Of a stretch of DNA of 64,000 bases, positions 42,258-56,073 are shown one piece after another; within the stretch, counting starts at the first letter, position 1; every line of letters starts with the position of its first letter. Under the pieces are notes generated by a model. That model saw only the letters and a list, made by a program, of their open reading frames with translations, had not been told where the DNA came from and did not search any database. A program made the position numbers and the translations under genes. The stretch lies in contig NZ_PNOS01000010.1 of the NCBI RefSeq assembly GCF_002869745.1, positions 1 to 64,000 of the forward strand, given 5' to 3'. The stretch is from Oceaniglobus roseus. GTDB taxonomy: Bacteria; Pseudomonadota; Alphaproteobacteria; Rhodobacterales; Rhodobacteraceae.

Positions 42258-43484
42258 CTACTCGAAGTCGCGGATCGAGATGGCGCGCATGATCTCGCGG
42301 CGGACCAGCTTGCGGACGTTCCGCGTGATCCGCTCCCCGAGCGTGCCCTGAAGCTCTTCGCGGACGATTTCGGCGACGAGATCGCGCAAGGCCTGTTCGT
42401 CCAGCACCGCCTCGCCCAGGCCATGGGACAGGTCATCCTCCTCAAGCACCCGGCGCGGACGCTCTTCCATACCGCTGCGCCCGAAGGCATGGCGGCCGTG
42501 ACTTTCGGCCTCGAAGATCTCGGCGTCGGCCACGGCATGGCCGCCGTCGTGGGCGGAGACCTCCTCGAAGGAGCGGCGGCGCCGGCTGCTGAAGGTGTCC
42601 GGCGAAACGGAATCCCCGGCGCTGTCTCGGTCGGCGGAAAACGCGTGCTCCGTCGGCGTGCCGCGCTGCGCCCGGCGATCCTCCGGCGTCGGGCGATGCG
42701 CGAAGTCGTCGGCAGGGCGGGCTGGCGCCTCTGCCTCCTCCGCTTCGTCGAACGCCATTTCGGACACGACGGCGGCGGTCTGGGCCGCGACCAGATGCTT
42801 CAGAAGCTCCTCGTCCGAGGGCGAAACCGGGGGGGCCGCCGGTGCGTCGGCGGCGGACGCGTCCCTGCGCCCTGCCCGGTCGTCGTCGGTGGCGGGAGTG
42901 TCCGTCGCATCGGCATCGAGGCCGGTCAGCACCAGCGCATCCAGGCTCGCCACACCGTCCTGCGGGGCAAGCGGCAGCGGCGCGGCACGGCGGGACCCGA
43001 GGCGCGGCACGGCCGAGGGCCGGTGCTGCGTCGTGTCCTCGCTGCCGTCCGGCTCGAAATCGACGCCCTGCGCGTTGACCGCCGCCTCAAGCTCGGCAAT
43101 CCGCCGCTCGAGCTCGGTCGCATAGGCGCGGCCCGACGCGATCCGGTCGCGCGGCGTCTGTCCATGCGTCGCCCCTGTGCAGGAGGCGGGTCGGGGCTGG
43201 GATGGGGATGGGGACTCCGGTGCGGCCCCGGCGGGCGCAACGGGCGCGACAGGATCGGCCACGCGAAGATCGGAGGTCAGGACCAGCTTCGTGATCGCGG
43301 AAGGCCGTGATTTCACGGAAGAGACAGCGCCCGGAGCCACGGCGGAGGGGTCCGATGCGGACGGGACAGAGGACGAGGGCAGCGCCGCTTCCGGGCGCGG
43401 CGCACGCCGCGACTCGACGGAGACGAGCCGCCGGATGGACGAAAGGACGTCTTCGATTTCGGCGTTGGCTACGTGTTCGGACAT
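42258..43484 (-). CDS. PopZ-like (DUF2497-like) polar organiser candidate
   Basis: 408 aa. Short N-terminal helix AEIEDVLSSIRRLVSVE, a long disordered Pro/Ser/Ala/Asp-rich middle (about 25-345) with a few helices (YATELERRIAELEAAV), and a C-terminal helical block from about 358: LDEQALRDLVAEIVREELQ and GERITRNVRKLVRREIM. This three-part plan, with an SIRR(I/L) start and a terminal oligomerising helix, is that of PopZ, the alphaproteobacterial polar scaffold that anchors parS/ParB. The linker is much longer than in Caulobacter PopZ. It lies next to tolC and pcm, as PopZ-family genes often do in Rhodobacteraceae. Call is by architecture, not proof. Confidence 0.68.
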   Translation of the reverse strand: MSEHVANAEIEDVLSSIRRLVSVESRRAPRPEAALPSSSVPSASDPSAVAPGAVSSVKSRPSAITKLVLTSDLRVADPVAPVAPAGAAPESPSPSQPRPASCTGATHGQTPRDRIASGRAYATELERRIAELEAAVNAQGVDFEPDGSEDTTQHRPSAVPRLGSRRAAPLPLAPQDGVASLDALVLTGLDADATDTPATDDDRAGRRDASAADAPAAPPVSPSDEELLKHLVAAQTAAVVSEMAFDEAEEAEAPARPADDFAHRPTPEDRRAQRGTPTEHAFSADRDSAGDSVSPDTFSSRRRRSFEEVSAHDGGHAVADAEIFEAESHGRHAFGRSGMEERPRRVLEEDDLSHGLGEAVLDEQALRDLVAEIVREELQGTLGERITRNVRKLVRREIMRAISIRDFE

Positions 43485-43606
43485 TGATCTGCCTCTGACT
43501 GCTCAGCGCACAGCGTACCTCGAAGTCAGGTCGCGCACAACTGATAGAGCGCGCAAATGGTTGAAGAACAATGTATGCGAACGATCCCGGACCCTGCCGG
43601 CCCCGG

Positions 43607-44983
43607 CTATTGCTTGCCGAGTCCCTTCAGGATCCGGTCGAGCTTCTTGCCCTGAGGGCTGACCTTGTAGGTCGGCGCGTCGCGCACCGCGTTGTAGTAG
43701 GCGGCCGGATCGTAGGTGACGATGCCGAGCCCCAGATGCTCGACCGTCAGCAGCCCCATCGAGGAGAGCAGCGCGTAGACCGCCGTGTAGCGGTCGGTCT
43801 CGGACGAGATCCGGGTGGTACGGGCGTCGAGCAGGTCCTGCTCGGCGTTCAGAACGTCGAGCGTCGTGCGCGCGCCGAGCGTGGCCTCTTCCTGCACGCC
43901 GCGGAAGGCGACCGAGGCGGCGCGCACCTGCTCGTCGCTCGACCGGAGGCTGGCCGCCGAGACGGCCAGCAGCGCCCAGGCGTTGCCGACGTTCTGCTCG
44001 ACCGAGTGCTGGGTCAGATGCAGCGTGGCGCGGGCGCGGTCGCGGTTGGCCTGCGCCTGGCGGTAGACCGAGCTCAGCCGACCGCCCTGGTAGATCGGCC
44101 CCGACAGCTGGATGCCGACGGTGCGCTGGTCGTTCAGGTCCTGGTCCAGCCCGATCGAGGCGGTGGCGTTCAGGGTCGGACGCATCGACGCCTCGGCGCG
44201 GGAGATGTTCAGCTCGGCCACCGTCACCAGCCGCATGGCCTGGAGGATGTTCGGATGGGTGCGCCGCGCCACCGCCTCGGCGGCGTCGAGCGAGTCGGCG
44301 GTCTTCGGCGGTTGCGGCGGCGGGGCCAGGGGCCCGGGGTACTGCCCGACCGCGCGGCGATACTCCTCGCGCGACTGCGCGAGATCGCCAAGCGCCAGGG
44401 CAAGCCCCGCCTGCGCGCCGGCCAGCCGCGCCTCGGCCTGGGACACGTCGGTGCGCGTCACCTCGCCCACCTCGAACCGGTCGCGGGCGGCGCGCAGCTC
44501 GCGCTCGATCACCGAGACGTTGCTGCGCCGCAGCTCGACCACGGCGGTGTCGCGGCGCACGGCCATGTAGGCGTTGACGGCATCCAGCAGCACCGTCTGC
44601 TCGGCCGCAACCAGCGCCTCGCGGGTGGCGAGCACGGTTTCCTTCGCGGCGTCGATGCTGAGCGCGGTGGCGCCGAAATCGTAGAGCAGCATGTTGGCCT
44701 GAAGCCCGACCGAGGCGGTCACGTCCTCGCCGCGCGCGGTCGGCCGCGTCGCGCTCAGACCGGCGGTATAGTTCAGCACCGGCCGCAGGGTCGACACCGC
44801 CTGGGCCACGTCCTCGTCCGCGGCGCGCAGGGTGGCGCGGTTCTGCTCCAGAAGGCCGCTGTGCTTGTAGGCCATGATCAGCGCGTCGGTCAGGCTTTCC
44901 GCCCGCGCGGCCCCGGTCGCGGCCAGAAGGCTGCCCGTCAGGACGATGGTCCCGAGGGCGCGGCTCATCCGGGTCATTCTCAT
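43607..44983 (-). CDS. tolC: TolC family outer-membrane channel protein
   Basis: 458 aa from the ATG at 44983 (AGGAG upstream). Signal peptide SRALGTIVLTGSLLAATGAARA, then two OEP repeats: AESLTDALIMAYKHSGLLEQN and TADSLDAAEAVARRTHPNIL, each followed by long helices (VGEVTRTDVSQAEARLAGA; LGARTTLDVLNAEQDLLDA). These are the TDVxQA and TTLDVLNAEQ signatures of TolC. It forms the trimeric exit duct for type I secretion or RND efflux; a partner for RTX export is possible. Ends with a short basic tail (GKKLDRILKGLGKQ). Follows pcm by 40 nt. Confidence 0.95.
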   Translation of the reverse strand: MRMTRMSRALGTIVLTGSLLAATGAARAESLTDALIMAYKHSGLLEQNRATLRAADEDVAQAVSTLRPVLNYTAGLSATRPTARGEDVTASVGLQANMLLYDFGATALSIDAAKETVLATREALVAAEQTVLLDAVNAYMAVRRDTAVVELRRSNVSVIERELRAARDRFEVGEVTRTDVSQAEARLAGAQAGLALALGDLAQSREEYRRAVGQYPGPLAPPPQPPKTADSLDAAEAVARRTHPNILQAMRLVTVAELNISRAEASMRPTLNATASIGLDQDLNDQRTVGIQLSGPIYQGGRLSSVYRQAQANRDRARATLHLTQHSVEQNVGNAWALLAVSAASLRSSDEQVRAASVAFRGVQEEATLGARTTLDVLNAEQDLLDARTTRISSETDRYTAVYALLSSMGLLTVEHLGLGIVTYDPAAYYNAVRDAPTYKVSPQGKKLDRILKGLGKQ

Positions 44984-45023
44984 CGCAAACACTCCTGGAA
45001 ACGGACCTGCGTCCGACGAAGAA

Positions 45024-45677
45024 CTAGAGGGCAAAGGCGGACCGCCGCGCCAAGCCGGGCAGCACCGGGGCGCTGGCGTTGAACAGGTCGCGCCAGCTGA
45101 CCCCGCTTTCCGAACGGTATCCGAGCCGCACGACACCAAGGACGCCATCCATGAACAGGCAGCAGATCCGGCCATGCTGCGCCAGCTGGTCGAGAAGCGC
45201 CTGCGGCAGCTGCTGCACGCCGCCCTGGACGAGGATCACGTCGTAGGGGCCGTGCTTGGCGGCGCCCTCGCTCAGGGGGCCCTCGACCACGGCGGTGTTG
45301 TCCGCCTCGGTCTGCGAGAGGGTCGCCGCGGCCTCGCGGGCCATGCCCTCGTCCTCCTCGACGGCGACGACGGCCTCGGCCAGGCGGGCGAGAACGGCGG
45401 TGGAATAGCCATAGCTGCACCCGACGTCGAGAACCAGCTCGTCGGGCTGCACATCCACGGCGTCCAGCATCTTGGCCAGCGTGCGCGGGTCCAGGATCAC
45501 GCGGCCGCCGCCAAGCTCCATGTTCTCGCCGACATAGGCGGCCTCGCGCCGGCCGGCGGGCACGAACTGTTCGCGCGGCACGCTCAGCATCGCGTCGATG
45601 ATCGGGAATTTCGTCACGTCGGAGGGGCGGATCTGGTTGTCCACCATCATCGTGCGGCGCCGGGCGAAGTCACTCAT
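45024..45677 (-). CDS. protein-L-isoaspartate O-methyltransferase family protein
   Basis: 217 aa. RRTMMVDNQIRPSDVTKFPIID and SVPREQFVPAG are the PCMT N-terminal blocks; ELVLDVGCSYGYSTAVLAR is the SAM-binding GxGxG-like motif. The usual PCMT sequence GTGSGY is here GCSYGY, so catalytic equivalence is not certain. The tandem with tolC (pcm 40 nt upstream) is a recurring Rhodobacterales arrangement and suggests an envelope-related methylation or simple co-expression. Confidence 0.9.
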   Translation of the reverse strand: MSDFARRRTMMVDNQIRPSDVTKFPIIDAMLSVPREQFVPAGRREAAYVGENMELGGGRVILDPRTLAKMLDAVDVQPDELVLDVGCSYGYSTAVLARLAEAVVAVEEDEGMAREAAATLSQTEADNTAVVEGPLSEGAAKHGPYDVILVQGGVQQLPQALLDQLAQHGRICCLFMDGVLGVVRLGYRSESGVSWRDLFNASAPVLPGLARRSAFAL

Positions 45678-45906
45678 GGACTGAACTCATCCGTTCATTC
45701 TGGGTCAGGATCGGTGTGACACAAAGCTTCCCCCGGAACAACCTTCGGATCGGCCTTCCGGACCCTCGCGTGCGGGGCCGTAGCGGACGCGCCACGTTTC
45801 ACGGCAACGTGACGGGACCGGCCGGGCCTTGCCGGGCCGGCGCGGAGAGGCTGTCGCCCGCGCCGCTCTTGGCCTAGAACCGCTGCGACCGCTTCACGGA
45901 CCCCCG

Positions 45907-47271
45907 ATGCCCGCCTCGCCCGCCCCTTCCGCCCTGCTGCCCTGGACCCTCCGCCCGAGGCTCGCCTACGCGCTCTACCAGGGTCTCGCCCACCTGCTGC
46001 TGCTGCCGCTGCTGGGCTGGGCGGCGTGGAAGGCCCGGCGCGAGCCGCTCTATACCGCGCACCTGCCGCAGCGCTTCGGCGCCTGTCCCGAGGCGGCGGC
46101 GGGATGCCTCTGGGTCTTTGCCGCATCGCTGGGCGAAACGCGGGCGGTCACGCCGCTGCTGCGCACCCTGCTGGCCCGGGGGCACCGGCTGCTGCTGACC
46201 CACAGCACGCCGGCCGGACTGGCCGAGGGGCAGCGCCAGTTCGCTGCCGAAATCGCGGCGGGCCTCGTCGTGCAGGGATACGCCCCGCTCGACCTTTTCT
46301 GGGCCGTGCGCCGCCTGCTGCGCCGCGCCCGCCCCGCGGCGCTGCTGGTGGTGGAAGCCGAGGTCTGGCCGGCCCAGATCGCCGAGAGCGTCCGTGCGGG
46401 CGTGCCGGTGGTCAAGGTCAACGCCAACCTCACCGAGCGGTCGCTGGAGCGCGACCTCGCCAGCCCGCTCCGGCGGATCATCCTGTTCTTCTACAAGGGA
46501 TTCTCGCTGGTCCTCACCAAGACCCCCGATCACGTCGCCCGCTACGAGCGGGCCGGCGTCGATCCCGCGCGGCTGCTGCGGGTGGGCGAGCTGAAGTTCG
46601 ACCTGCCGCCCCGGCGCGACCTGATCGCCCGCGCGGCCGATCTGCGCCCGCAACTGGCGGGGCGGCGCGGGGTCTGGGCCGTCGCCTCGTCCACCGAGGC
46701 GGAGGAGGAGGCGCTGTTCGGCGTGCTGCGCGCCCTCCACGACCGGCTCGCCGATCCACCCCTCGTCGTCTGGGCGCCGCGCAGCCCGCAACGCTTCGAT
46801 GCCGTCGCCGCGCGGCTCGCGCGGGAAGGATGGCGCAGCGCCCGCCGGTCGGTCCTGTTCGACGACGGCTTTCGCGGCGACGCGCCCGCGGGGCTCGACG
46901 TGCTGCTGGCCGACAGCCTGGGCGAGATGGACTTCACCTATGCGCTGGCCGATGTCGTCTTCGTCGGCGCCACCCTGACCGACATGGGCGGCCACAACGC
47001 GACCGAGCCCCTGATGGTGGAGCGCCCGGTCGTCACCGGCCCCAGCACCTGGGCCATCCCCGCCCCCGCCGCCGAGGCGGTCGCGCGCGGGGCGATGCGG
47101 GAGTTTGCCGACGGCGCCGCGCTGGCCGACGGGCTGGTGGAGCTGTTCCGCGACCGCCACGCGCTTGCCGCCTTCGCCGCCCGCGCCCGCGGCCTGACCG
47201 AGCGGCACACCGGCGCGGCCCACCGCAGCGCGGCGGCGATCGAGCTCCTGCTGGCGGGGCGTCATGGCTGA
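45907..47271 (+). CDS. waaA: 3-deoxy-D-manno-octulosonic acid (Kdo) transferase
   Basis: 454 aa. Start ATG at 45907 (upstream frame is unlike the family). N-terminal membrane-associated helix LYQGLAHLLLLPLLGWAAW, then GT30 blocks: HLPQRFGACPEA, FAASLGETRAVTPLLRTLL, VVEAEVWPAQIAESVRAGVP, and in the C-terminal domain VWAVASSTEAEEEAL and FVGATLTDMGGHNATEPL. It adds Kdo from CMP-Kdo to lipid A precursor at the inner membrane. The stop overlaps pseG by 8 nt (ATGGCTGA), making it the first gene of the nonulosonic acid operon. Confidence 0.96.
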   Translation: MPASPAPSALLPWTLRPRLAYALYQGLAHLLLLPLLGWAAWKARREPLYTAHLPQRFGACPEAAAGCLWVFAASLGETRAVTPLLRTLLARGHRLLLTHSTPAGLAEGQRQFAAEIAAGLVVQGYAPLDLFWAVRRLLRRARPAALLVVEAEVWPAQIAESVRAGVPVVKVNANLTERSLERDLASPLRRIILFFYKGFSLVLTKTPDHVARYERAGVDPARLLRVGELKFDLPPRRDLIARAADLRPQLAGRRGVWAVASSTEAEEEALFGVLRALHDRLADPPLVVWAPRSPQRFDAVAARLAREGWRSARRSVLFDDGFRGDAPAGLDVLLADSLGEMDFTYALADVVFVGATLTDMGGHNATEPLMVERPVVTGPSTWAIPAPAAEAVARGAMREFADGAALADGLVELFRDRHALAAFAARARGLTERHTGAAHRSAAAIELLLAGRHG

Positions 47272-48310
47272 GGCACGGGTCGCGCTCAGGGCCGAGGCCT
47301 CGGCCGCCATCGGCCTTGGCCATGTGCGGCGGATGCTGGACCTTGCCACGGCGCTGACCGCCGCGGGGGCGGACGTGCGCCATGCCGGCGGCCCCGAGAC
47401 CTGCGCCGTCCTGACGGGACTCGGGACCGATCCGGCGCGCGTCGTCCGCTGCGGCGCGGACCCGGGCTGGATCGAGGCCGAGGGGATCACCCACATCGTC
47501 GCCGACCTGCAATGGCCCGGCAACGCGGGTGCCGCGGCAGGGATCGCCGCGCTCTGCGAGAGCGGGCGTCCCGTCACGGTCATCGATTCGATGCCGCCGG
47601 ACCAGTTCGACACCGCGCCCGGCGCGGTGTCGCCCCGCCTCGTCGTCACGCCCTACCTCGACGCCGCCACCCTGCGCGCGCCGCCCCGCGCGCGGGACTG
47701 GGCGACCGGCCCCGCCTTCGCGATCCTCGACGCCTCCTACGCCGCCGCCCGCGAAGTGCTCGACCCCGGCCGCCCCCTGCCCCGCCGCGTGCTGGTCAGC
47801 TGCGGCGGCTCCGACCCCTCGGGGCTGAGCCTGCGGGTGGCCCGCGCGCTGGCGCCGACCGGCCTTTCCACCGACCTGATCGTCGGCCCGCTCTTCGCCG
47901 ACCGCGAGGTGCGCGCGCTGGAGGCGCTGGCCGGGACCGCGCCGGGGCTCTGCCTGCATCCCCCGCAGCCGGGGCTGGCCGGCATGATCGCGCGGGCGGG
48001 TCTGGTGGTGGGCCGGGTCGGGCTGTTGCGCTATCAGGCGGCGGTGCTTGGGCGCACCGGCCTCTACCTGCACGAGGGGCCGGCCTTCCGCGCCTATCTC
48101 GAAGGCTTCGCGGCCGCGGGGCTGGCCGAGGTGTTCTTCGCCGAGGATCCGCAGGGCGAGGCGCGCTTCCTCGACCGTCTGGCCGGGCTTGCCGATCCGG
48201 CCCGGCTGTCCCATGTTCTGACCCTCAACCGCGCCGCGCTTGCCGCGGTGGACGGCGCGGGCGCCGCCCGCGTGGCGGCACGGATCCTGGCGCAGGGCAA
48301 GGAGCGATGA
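47264..48310 (+). CDS. pseG: PseG-like UDP-sugar hydrolase
   Basis: 348 aa GT-B-fold protein. LRAEASAAIGLGHVRRMLDL matches the N-terminus of PseG (RADxSxxIGxGHVxRxLxLA); RRVLVSCGGSDPSGLSLRVA is the C-terminal nucleotide-binding loop. PseG removes UDP from UDP-2,4-diacetamido-trideoxy-altropyranose to feed PseI. The C-terminal part (ARAGLVVGRVGLLRYQAAVLG) lacks the more common AxxxGSTxxE motif, so substrate details may differ. Translationally coupled to waaA and 1 nt before pseI. Confidence 0.8.
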   Translation: MAEARVALRAEASAAIGLGHVRRMLDLATALTAAGADVRHAGGPETCAVLTGLGTDPARVVRCGADPGWIEAEGITHIVADLQWPGNAGAAAGIAALCESGRPVTVIDSMPPDQFDTAPGAVSPRLVVTPYLDAATLRAPPRARDWATGPAFAILDASYAAAREVLDPGRPLPRRVLVSCGGSDPSGLSLRVARALAPTGLSTDLIVGPLFADREVRALEALAGTAPGLCLHPPQPGLAGMIARAGLVVGRVGLLRYQAAVLGRTGLYLHEGPAFRAYLEGFAAAGLAEVFFAEDPQGEARFLDRLAGLADPARLSHVLTLNRAALAAVDGAGAARVAARILAQGKER

Positions 48311-48311
48311 C

Positions 48312-49358
48312 ATGGAGAGCCTGACGCTGGAGGGCAAGACCCTCGGCCCCGAGGCCAAGGCGCTGCTGATCGCCGAGATCAGCGCCAACCACGATCGCGA
48401 CCTCGACCAGGCGCTGGCGCTGGTCGACATCGCCGCCGACGCGGGCTGGGACTGCCTGAAGCTGCAGACCTACGACGCCGACAGCCTGACCGTGCCTTCG
48501 GACCACCCCTCGATGCGGATCGACAAGGTCTGGGGCAAGGACACGCTCTATGAGCTGTACCGGACCGCCGGGATGCCGATGGAGTTCCACGAGCCGCTCT
48601 TCGCCAGGGCGCGCGAGCGGGGGCTCCTGCCCTTCACCTCGATCTACGACCCCCGCGACCTCGACTTCATCGAGGGGCTGGGCTGCGCGCTCTACAAGAT
48701 CGCGAGCTTCGAGATGACCTTCGACGACCTGCTTTCCGCCGTGGCGGGCACCGGCAAGCCCGTGATCCTGTCCACCGGCATGGCCAGCATGGACGAGGTC
48801 GCCCACGCGCTCGACGTGCTGGACCGGGCGAATTCCGGTCCCGTGGTGCTGCTGCACTGCTGCTCCAGCTATCCCGCCCCGCTCGACCAGATCAACCTGC
48901 GCGCCATGACGGCGATGGGCGAGGCCTTCGGGCGGATGACGGGCTTTTCCGACCACACCATCGGGTCGCGCGGGCCGCTGGCGGCGGCGGCCATGGGGGC
49001 GGTTGCGATCGAGAAGCACTTTACCAACGATCCTTCGCGCAAGGGCCCGGACCACCGGTTTTCCGCGACGCCCGAGGTCATGGCCGAGATCGCCGAGGGC
49101 GTGGCCGAAATCCACGCCGCCCGCGGCACGGGGCTGAAGGGCACCACGGCGGCGGAGGAAGGCAACAAGGCCGTCGGCCGCCGCTCGGCCTTCGCCCTGC
49201 GCGACCTCGCGGCGGGCGAGGCGCTGTCGCCCGGGGACTATCGCTTCGTGCGGCCCGCGGCGGGCATTGCGGCGAACCGGCCCGAGCTTCTGGTCGGCGC
49301 GCGCCTCGCCCGCGCGGTACCGAAGGGCCATCCGATCACCGAGGCCGACCTCGCATGA
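48312..49358 (+). CDS. pseI: pseudaminic acid synthase-like NeuB family enzyme
   Basis: 348 aa. TIM-barrel NeuB domain: LIAEISANHDRDLDQALALV, CLKLQTYDADSLT, LPFTSIYDPRDLDF, LYKIASFEMTFDDLL, STGMASMDEVAHAL, SDHTIGSRGPLAAAAMGAVAIEKHF (metal His), and a C-terminal SAF (antifreeze-like) domain with RSAFALRDLAAGEALSPGDY. It condenses PEP with the 6-deoxy-2,4-diacetamido hexose from PseG to form the nine-carbon sugar acid. KLQTYxADSLT favours PseI over NeuB. Followed by wbqC (ATGA overlap). Confidence 0.9.
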   Translation: MESLTLEGKTLGPEAKALLIAEISANHDRDLDQALALVDIAADAGWDCLKLQTYDADSLTVPSDHPSMRIDKVWGKDTLYELYRTAGMPMEFHEPLFARARERGLLPFTSIYDPRDLDFIEGLGCALYKIASFEMTFDDLLSAVAGTGKPVILSTGMASMDEVAHALDVLDRANSGPVVLLHCCSSYPAPLDQINLRAMTAMGEAFGRMTGFSDHTIGSRGPLAAAAMGAVAIEKHFTNDPSRKGPDHRFSATPEVMAEIAEGVAEIHAARGTGLKGTTAAEEGNKAVGRRSAFALRDLAAGEALSPGDYRFVRPAAGIAANRPELLVGARLARAVPKGHPITEADLA

Positions 49359-50089
49359 CGACGCTCGCCGTCATGCAGCCGACCTTCGCGCCATGGCTCG
49401 GCTATTTCGCCCTGATCGACCGGGCGGACCTGTTCCTTTTCCTCGACGACGTGCAGCTGTCGCGGCAGAGCTGGCAGACGCGCAATCGCCTGAAGGGCCC
49501 CGACGGGCCGGTGACGCTGAGCCTTGCCGTGGCGCGCAAGCCGTCGAAGCCGAAGATTTCCGAAGCGCGGCTGGCCGACACCGACTTCGCCGCCAAGCTG
49601 AAGGCGAAGGCCGAGACCCTGCTCGGCAAGGCCCCCCATGCCGAGACCAGCCTGAAGATCCTCTCCGACAACCTCGACGCCGCCGAAGGCAGCCTGATGA
49701 AGCTGAATACCGGCATCATCGAGGGCATCTGCGCCGCCGTGGGTCTCGACGGCGCGCGGCGCAACGCCTCGGACATGGAGGCGCCGCCGGGGGAGAAGGC
49801 CGAACGGCTGGTCGCGCTCTGCCGCGCGGCAGAGGCCGACACCTATCTCTCCCCCGTCGGCGCATACGACTACCTCGCCGGGGACACGAAGTTCGAGGAT
49901 GCGGGCATCGACCTCAGGTTCCTGAACTACAGCTGCCCCGAGTATCCCCAGCCGCATCCGCCCTTCGTCTCGCACCTCTCCGCCCTCGACGCGCTGGCGC
50001 AGGTCGGCCCCGACGGCTTCCTGCCGCTCCTGCGCGAGGGCTACGGCGACGACCTGACCCTCACCGACATGGAAAGACCCGCGCCATGA
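49355..50089 (+). CDS. WbqC-like family protein
   Basis: 244 aa. TLAVMQPTFAPWLGYFALID and FLFLDDVQLSRQSWQTRNRLK are the WbqC N-terminal signature; YLSPVGAYDYL and PHPPFVSHLSALDAL are the other blocks. WbqC genes appear in O-antigen and nonulosonic-acid clusters; the reaction was long unknown, and a role in acylating an amino sugar or sugar acid is plausible. Start and stop overlap neighbours by 4 nt, so it belongs to this operon. It may modify the N-5 or N-7 position. Confidence 0.88.
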   Translation: MTTLAVMQPTFAPWLGYFALIDRADLFLFLDDVQLSRQSWQTRNRLKGPDGPVTLSLAVARKPSKPKISEARLADTDFAAKLKAKAETLLGKAPHAETSLKILSDNLDAAEGSLMKLNTGIIEGICAAVGLDGARRNASDMEAPPGEKAERLVALCRAAEADTYLSPVGAYDYLAGDTKFEDAGIDLRFLNYSCPEYPQPHPPFVSHLSALDALAQVGPDGFLPLLREGYGDDLTLTDMERPAP

Positions 50090-50712
50090 CCACCGACCTC
50101 GTCGCCCACTACCGCGCGCTGCTGGCCCAGCACGGCCCCGGCGCGAAGGCGGTGCAATACGCCGACGCACCGACCCAGCAGGCACGCTTCGCGGTGCTGG
50201 CCGGGGTGGACGAGAAACTCGGGTCGGTGCTGGACGTGGGCTGCGGGCTGGCGCATCTGTGCTTCTACCTGCGCGACCGGGGCTGGGGCGGGCAGTACCA
50301 CGGCGTCGACATCGTGCCCGATTTCGTCGACCTCGCCCGCGACGCGCTGGCCGACGATCCCTTGGCCGAGGTGAGCCTGGCGACGGAGACCCTGCCCAAG
50401 AGCTTCGACTATGCCCTGCTCTCGGGCGTGCTTAACAACCGGATCGACGACAACTGGGGTTTCGCAACGGGGATGCTGCGGCGGATGTGGAACGCGGCGG
50501 ACAAGGGCATCGCCTTCAACGCCATGACATCGCATGTGGACTATGAAGACCCGGGCCTCTGGTACGTCGACCCCATGAAGATGTTCGACTTCTGCAAGCG
50601 CGAGCTTGGCGGCCACCCGGTGCTGCGGCACGACTACACGATCCGGCCCGGCGGCTTCCCCTTCGAATTCGCGATGTACGTCTACAAGTCGCCGCGTTCG
50701 GTCAGCACCTGA
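50086..50712 (+). CDS. class I SAM-dependent methyltransferase
   Basis: 208 aa. LGSVLDVGCGLAHLCFYLRD is the SAM-binding motif I and YHGVDIVPDFVDLARDAL motif II; KSFDYALLSGVLNNR is motif IV. The lid FNAMTSHVDYEDPGLWYVDP is typical of small-molecule methyltransferases in polysaccharide clusters. It overlaps wbqC by ATGA. Its 3' end overlaps the convergent pseF gene by 31 bp. Likely O- or N-methylates the nonulosonic acid or another sugar, by context only. Confidence 0.85.
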   Translation: MTTDLVAHYRALLAQHGPGAKAVQYADAPTQQARFAVLAGVDEKLGSVLDVGCGLAHLCFYLRDRGWGGQYHGVDIVPDFVDLARDALADDPLAEVSLATETLPKSFDYALLSGVLNNRIDDNWGFATGMLRRMWNAADKGIAFNAMTSHVDYEDPGLWYVDPMKMFDFCKRELGGHPVLRHDYTIRPGGFPFEFAMYVYKSPRSVST

Positions 50713-51367
50713 AACATCCGCTCGGCGCGGTCCCAGTCCTCTTCGGTGTCGATGTCCTGCACCCGCCAGCGCGGCAGCACCAGCGGCAGGGTGCCCGGCC
50801 CGAAGGGCGGCGCGTCGCTTCGCCAAGCGGCGGTGCGCGCCCAGTAGAACTGTCCCGCGTCGTGGTAGGCCGGTTCCAGGTCCTGCGAGCGGGTGGCGTA
50901 CTGCGCCGCATCGAACATGGCGAGCCGCCCCTCGGGCGTGATCCGGACCGCCCTCTGGATCGGGAAGCCGTAGCCGGTGACGGGGATCACCCATTCGGCC
51001 CCCGCCAGCATCTCGCGCCCCCGCGCCAGGTCCTCGGCCTTCACGAAGGGCGCGGTGGCGTAGAGGCAGCAGAGCGCCTCCGGCAGCGCCCCCTCCCCCT
51101 CCAGCCAGTCGAGCGCGTGGCGCACCACGGCGATCGTCGTCGCATGGTCGTCGGACAGCGCTACGGGCCGCAGGAACGGCACCTCCGCCCCCTCGGTACG
51201 GGCGACTTCGGCGATGCCCTCGTCGTCGGTCGAGACCAGGATCCGCCCGAACCCCGCCGCCCGCGCCGCCTGGATCGGCCAGGCAATCATCGGACGGCCC
51301 GCGAAAGGCCGGACGTTCTTGCGCGGAATCCGCTTCGAGCCGCCCCGCGCCGGAATCAGGCAGACGC

Positions 51368-51371
<4 letters not shown>
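50682..51371 (-). CDS. pseF: pseudaminic acid cytidylyltransferase-like
   Basis: 229 aa from a GTG at 51371. VCLIPARGGSKRIPRKNVRPF is the CMP-sialate synthetase family CTP-binding motif; VSTDDEGIAEVARTEGAEVPFL, and YHDAGQFYWARTAAW and DIDTEEDWDRAE close the fold. It activates the nonulosonic acid as a CMP sugar. PseF (about 230 aa) fits better than NeuA. The GTG overlaps the pseC stop (GTGA). Last gene of the minus-strand operon, convergent with the methyltransferase. Confidence 0.9.
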
Positions 51372-55938
<4,567 letters not shown>

Positions 55939-56073
55939 GTGCAGCGAGGTAACAATCGCCCGACACCTGTCAAGGTCCGGACGGTCCGACTTTGTCTTTG
56001 CTTAATGAAGCGTTAGGTTGAACTCCGGTAGCATTCACCAACCCTTCGGGAAGAGGAGCGCCGGGTCACTTCC

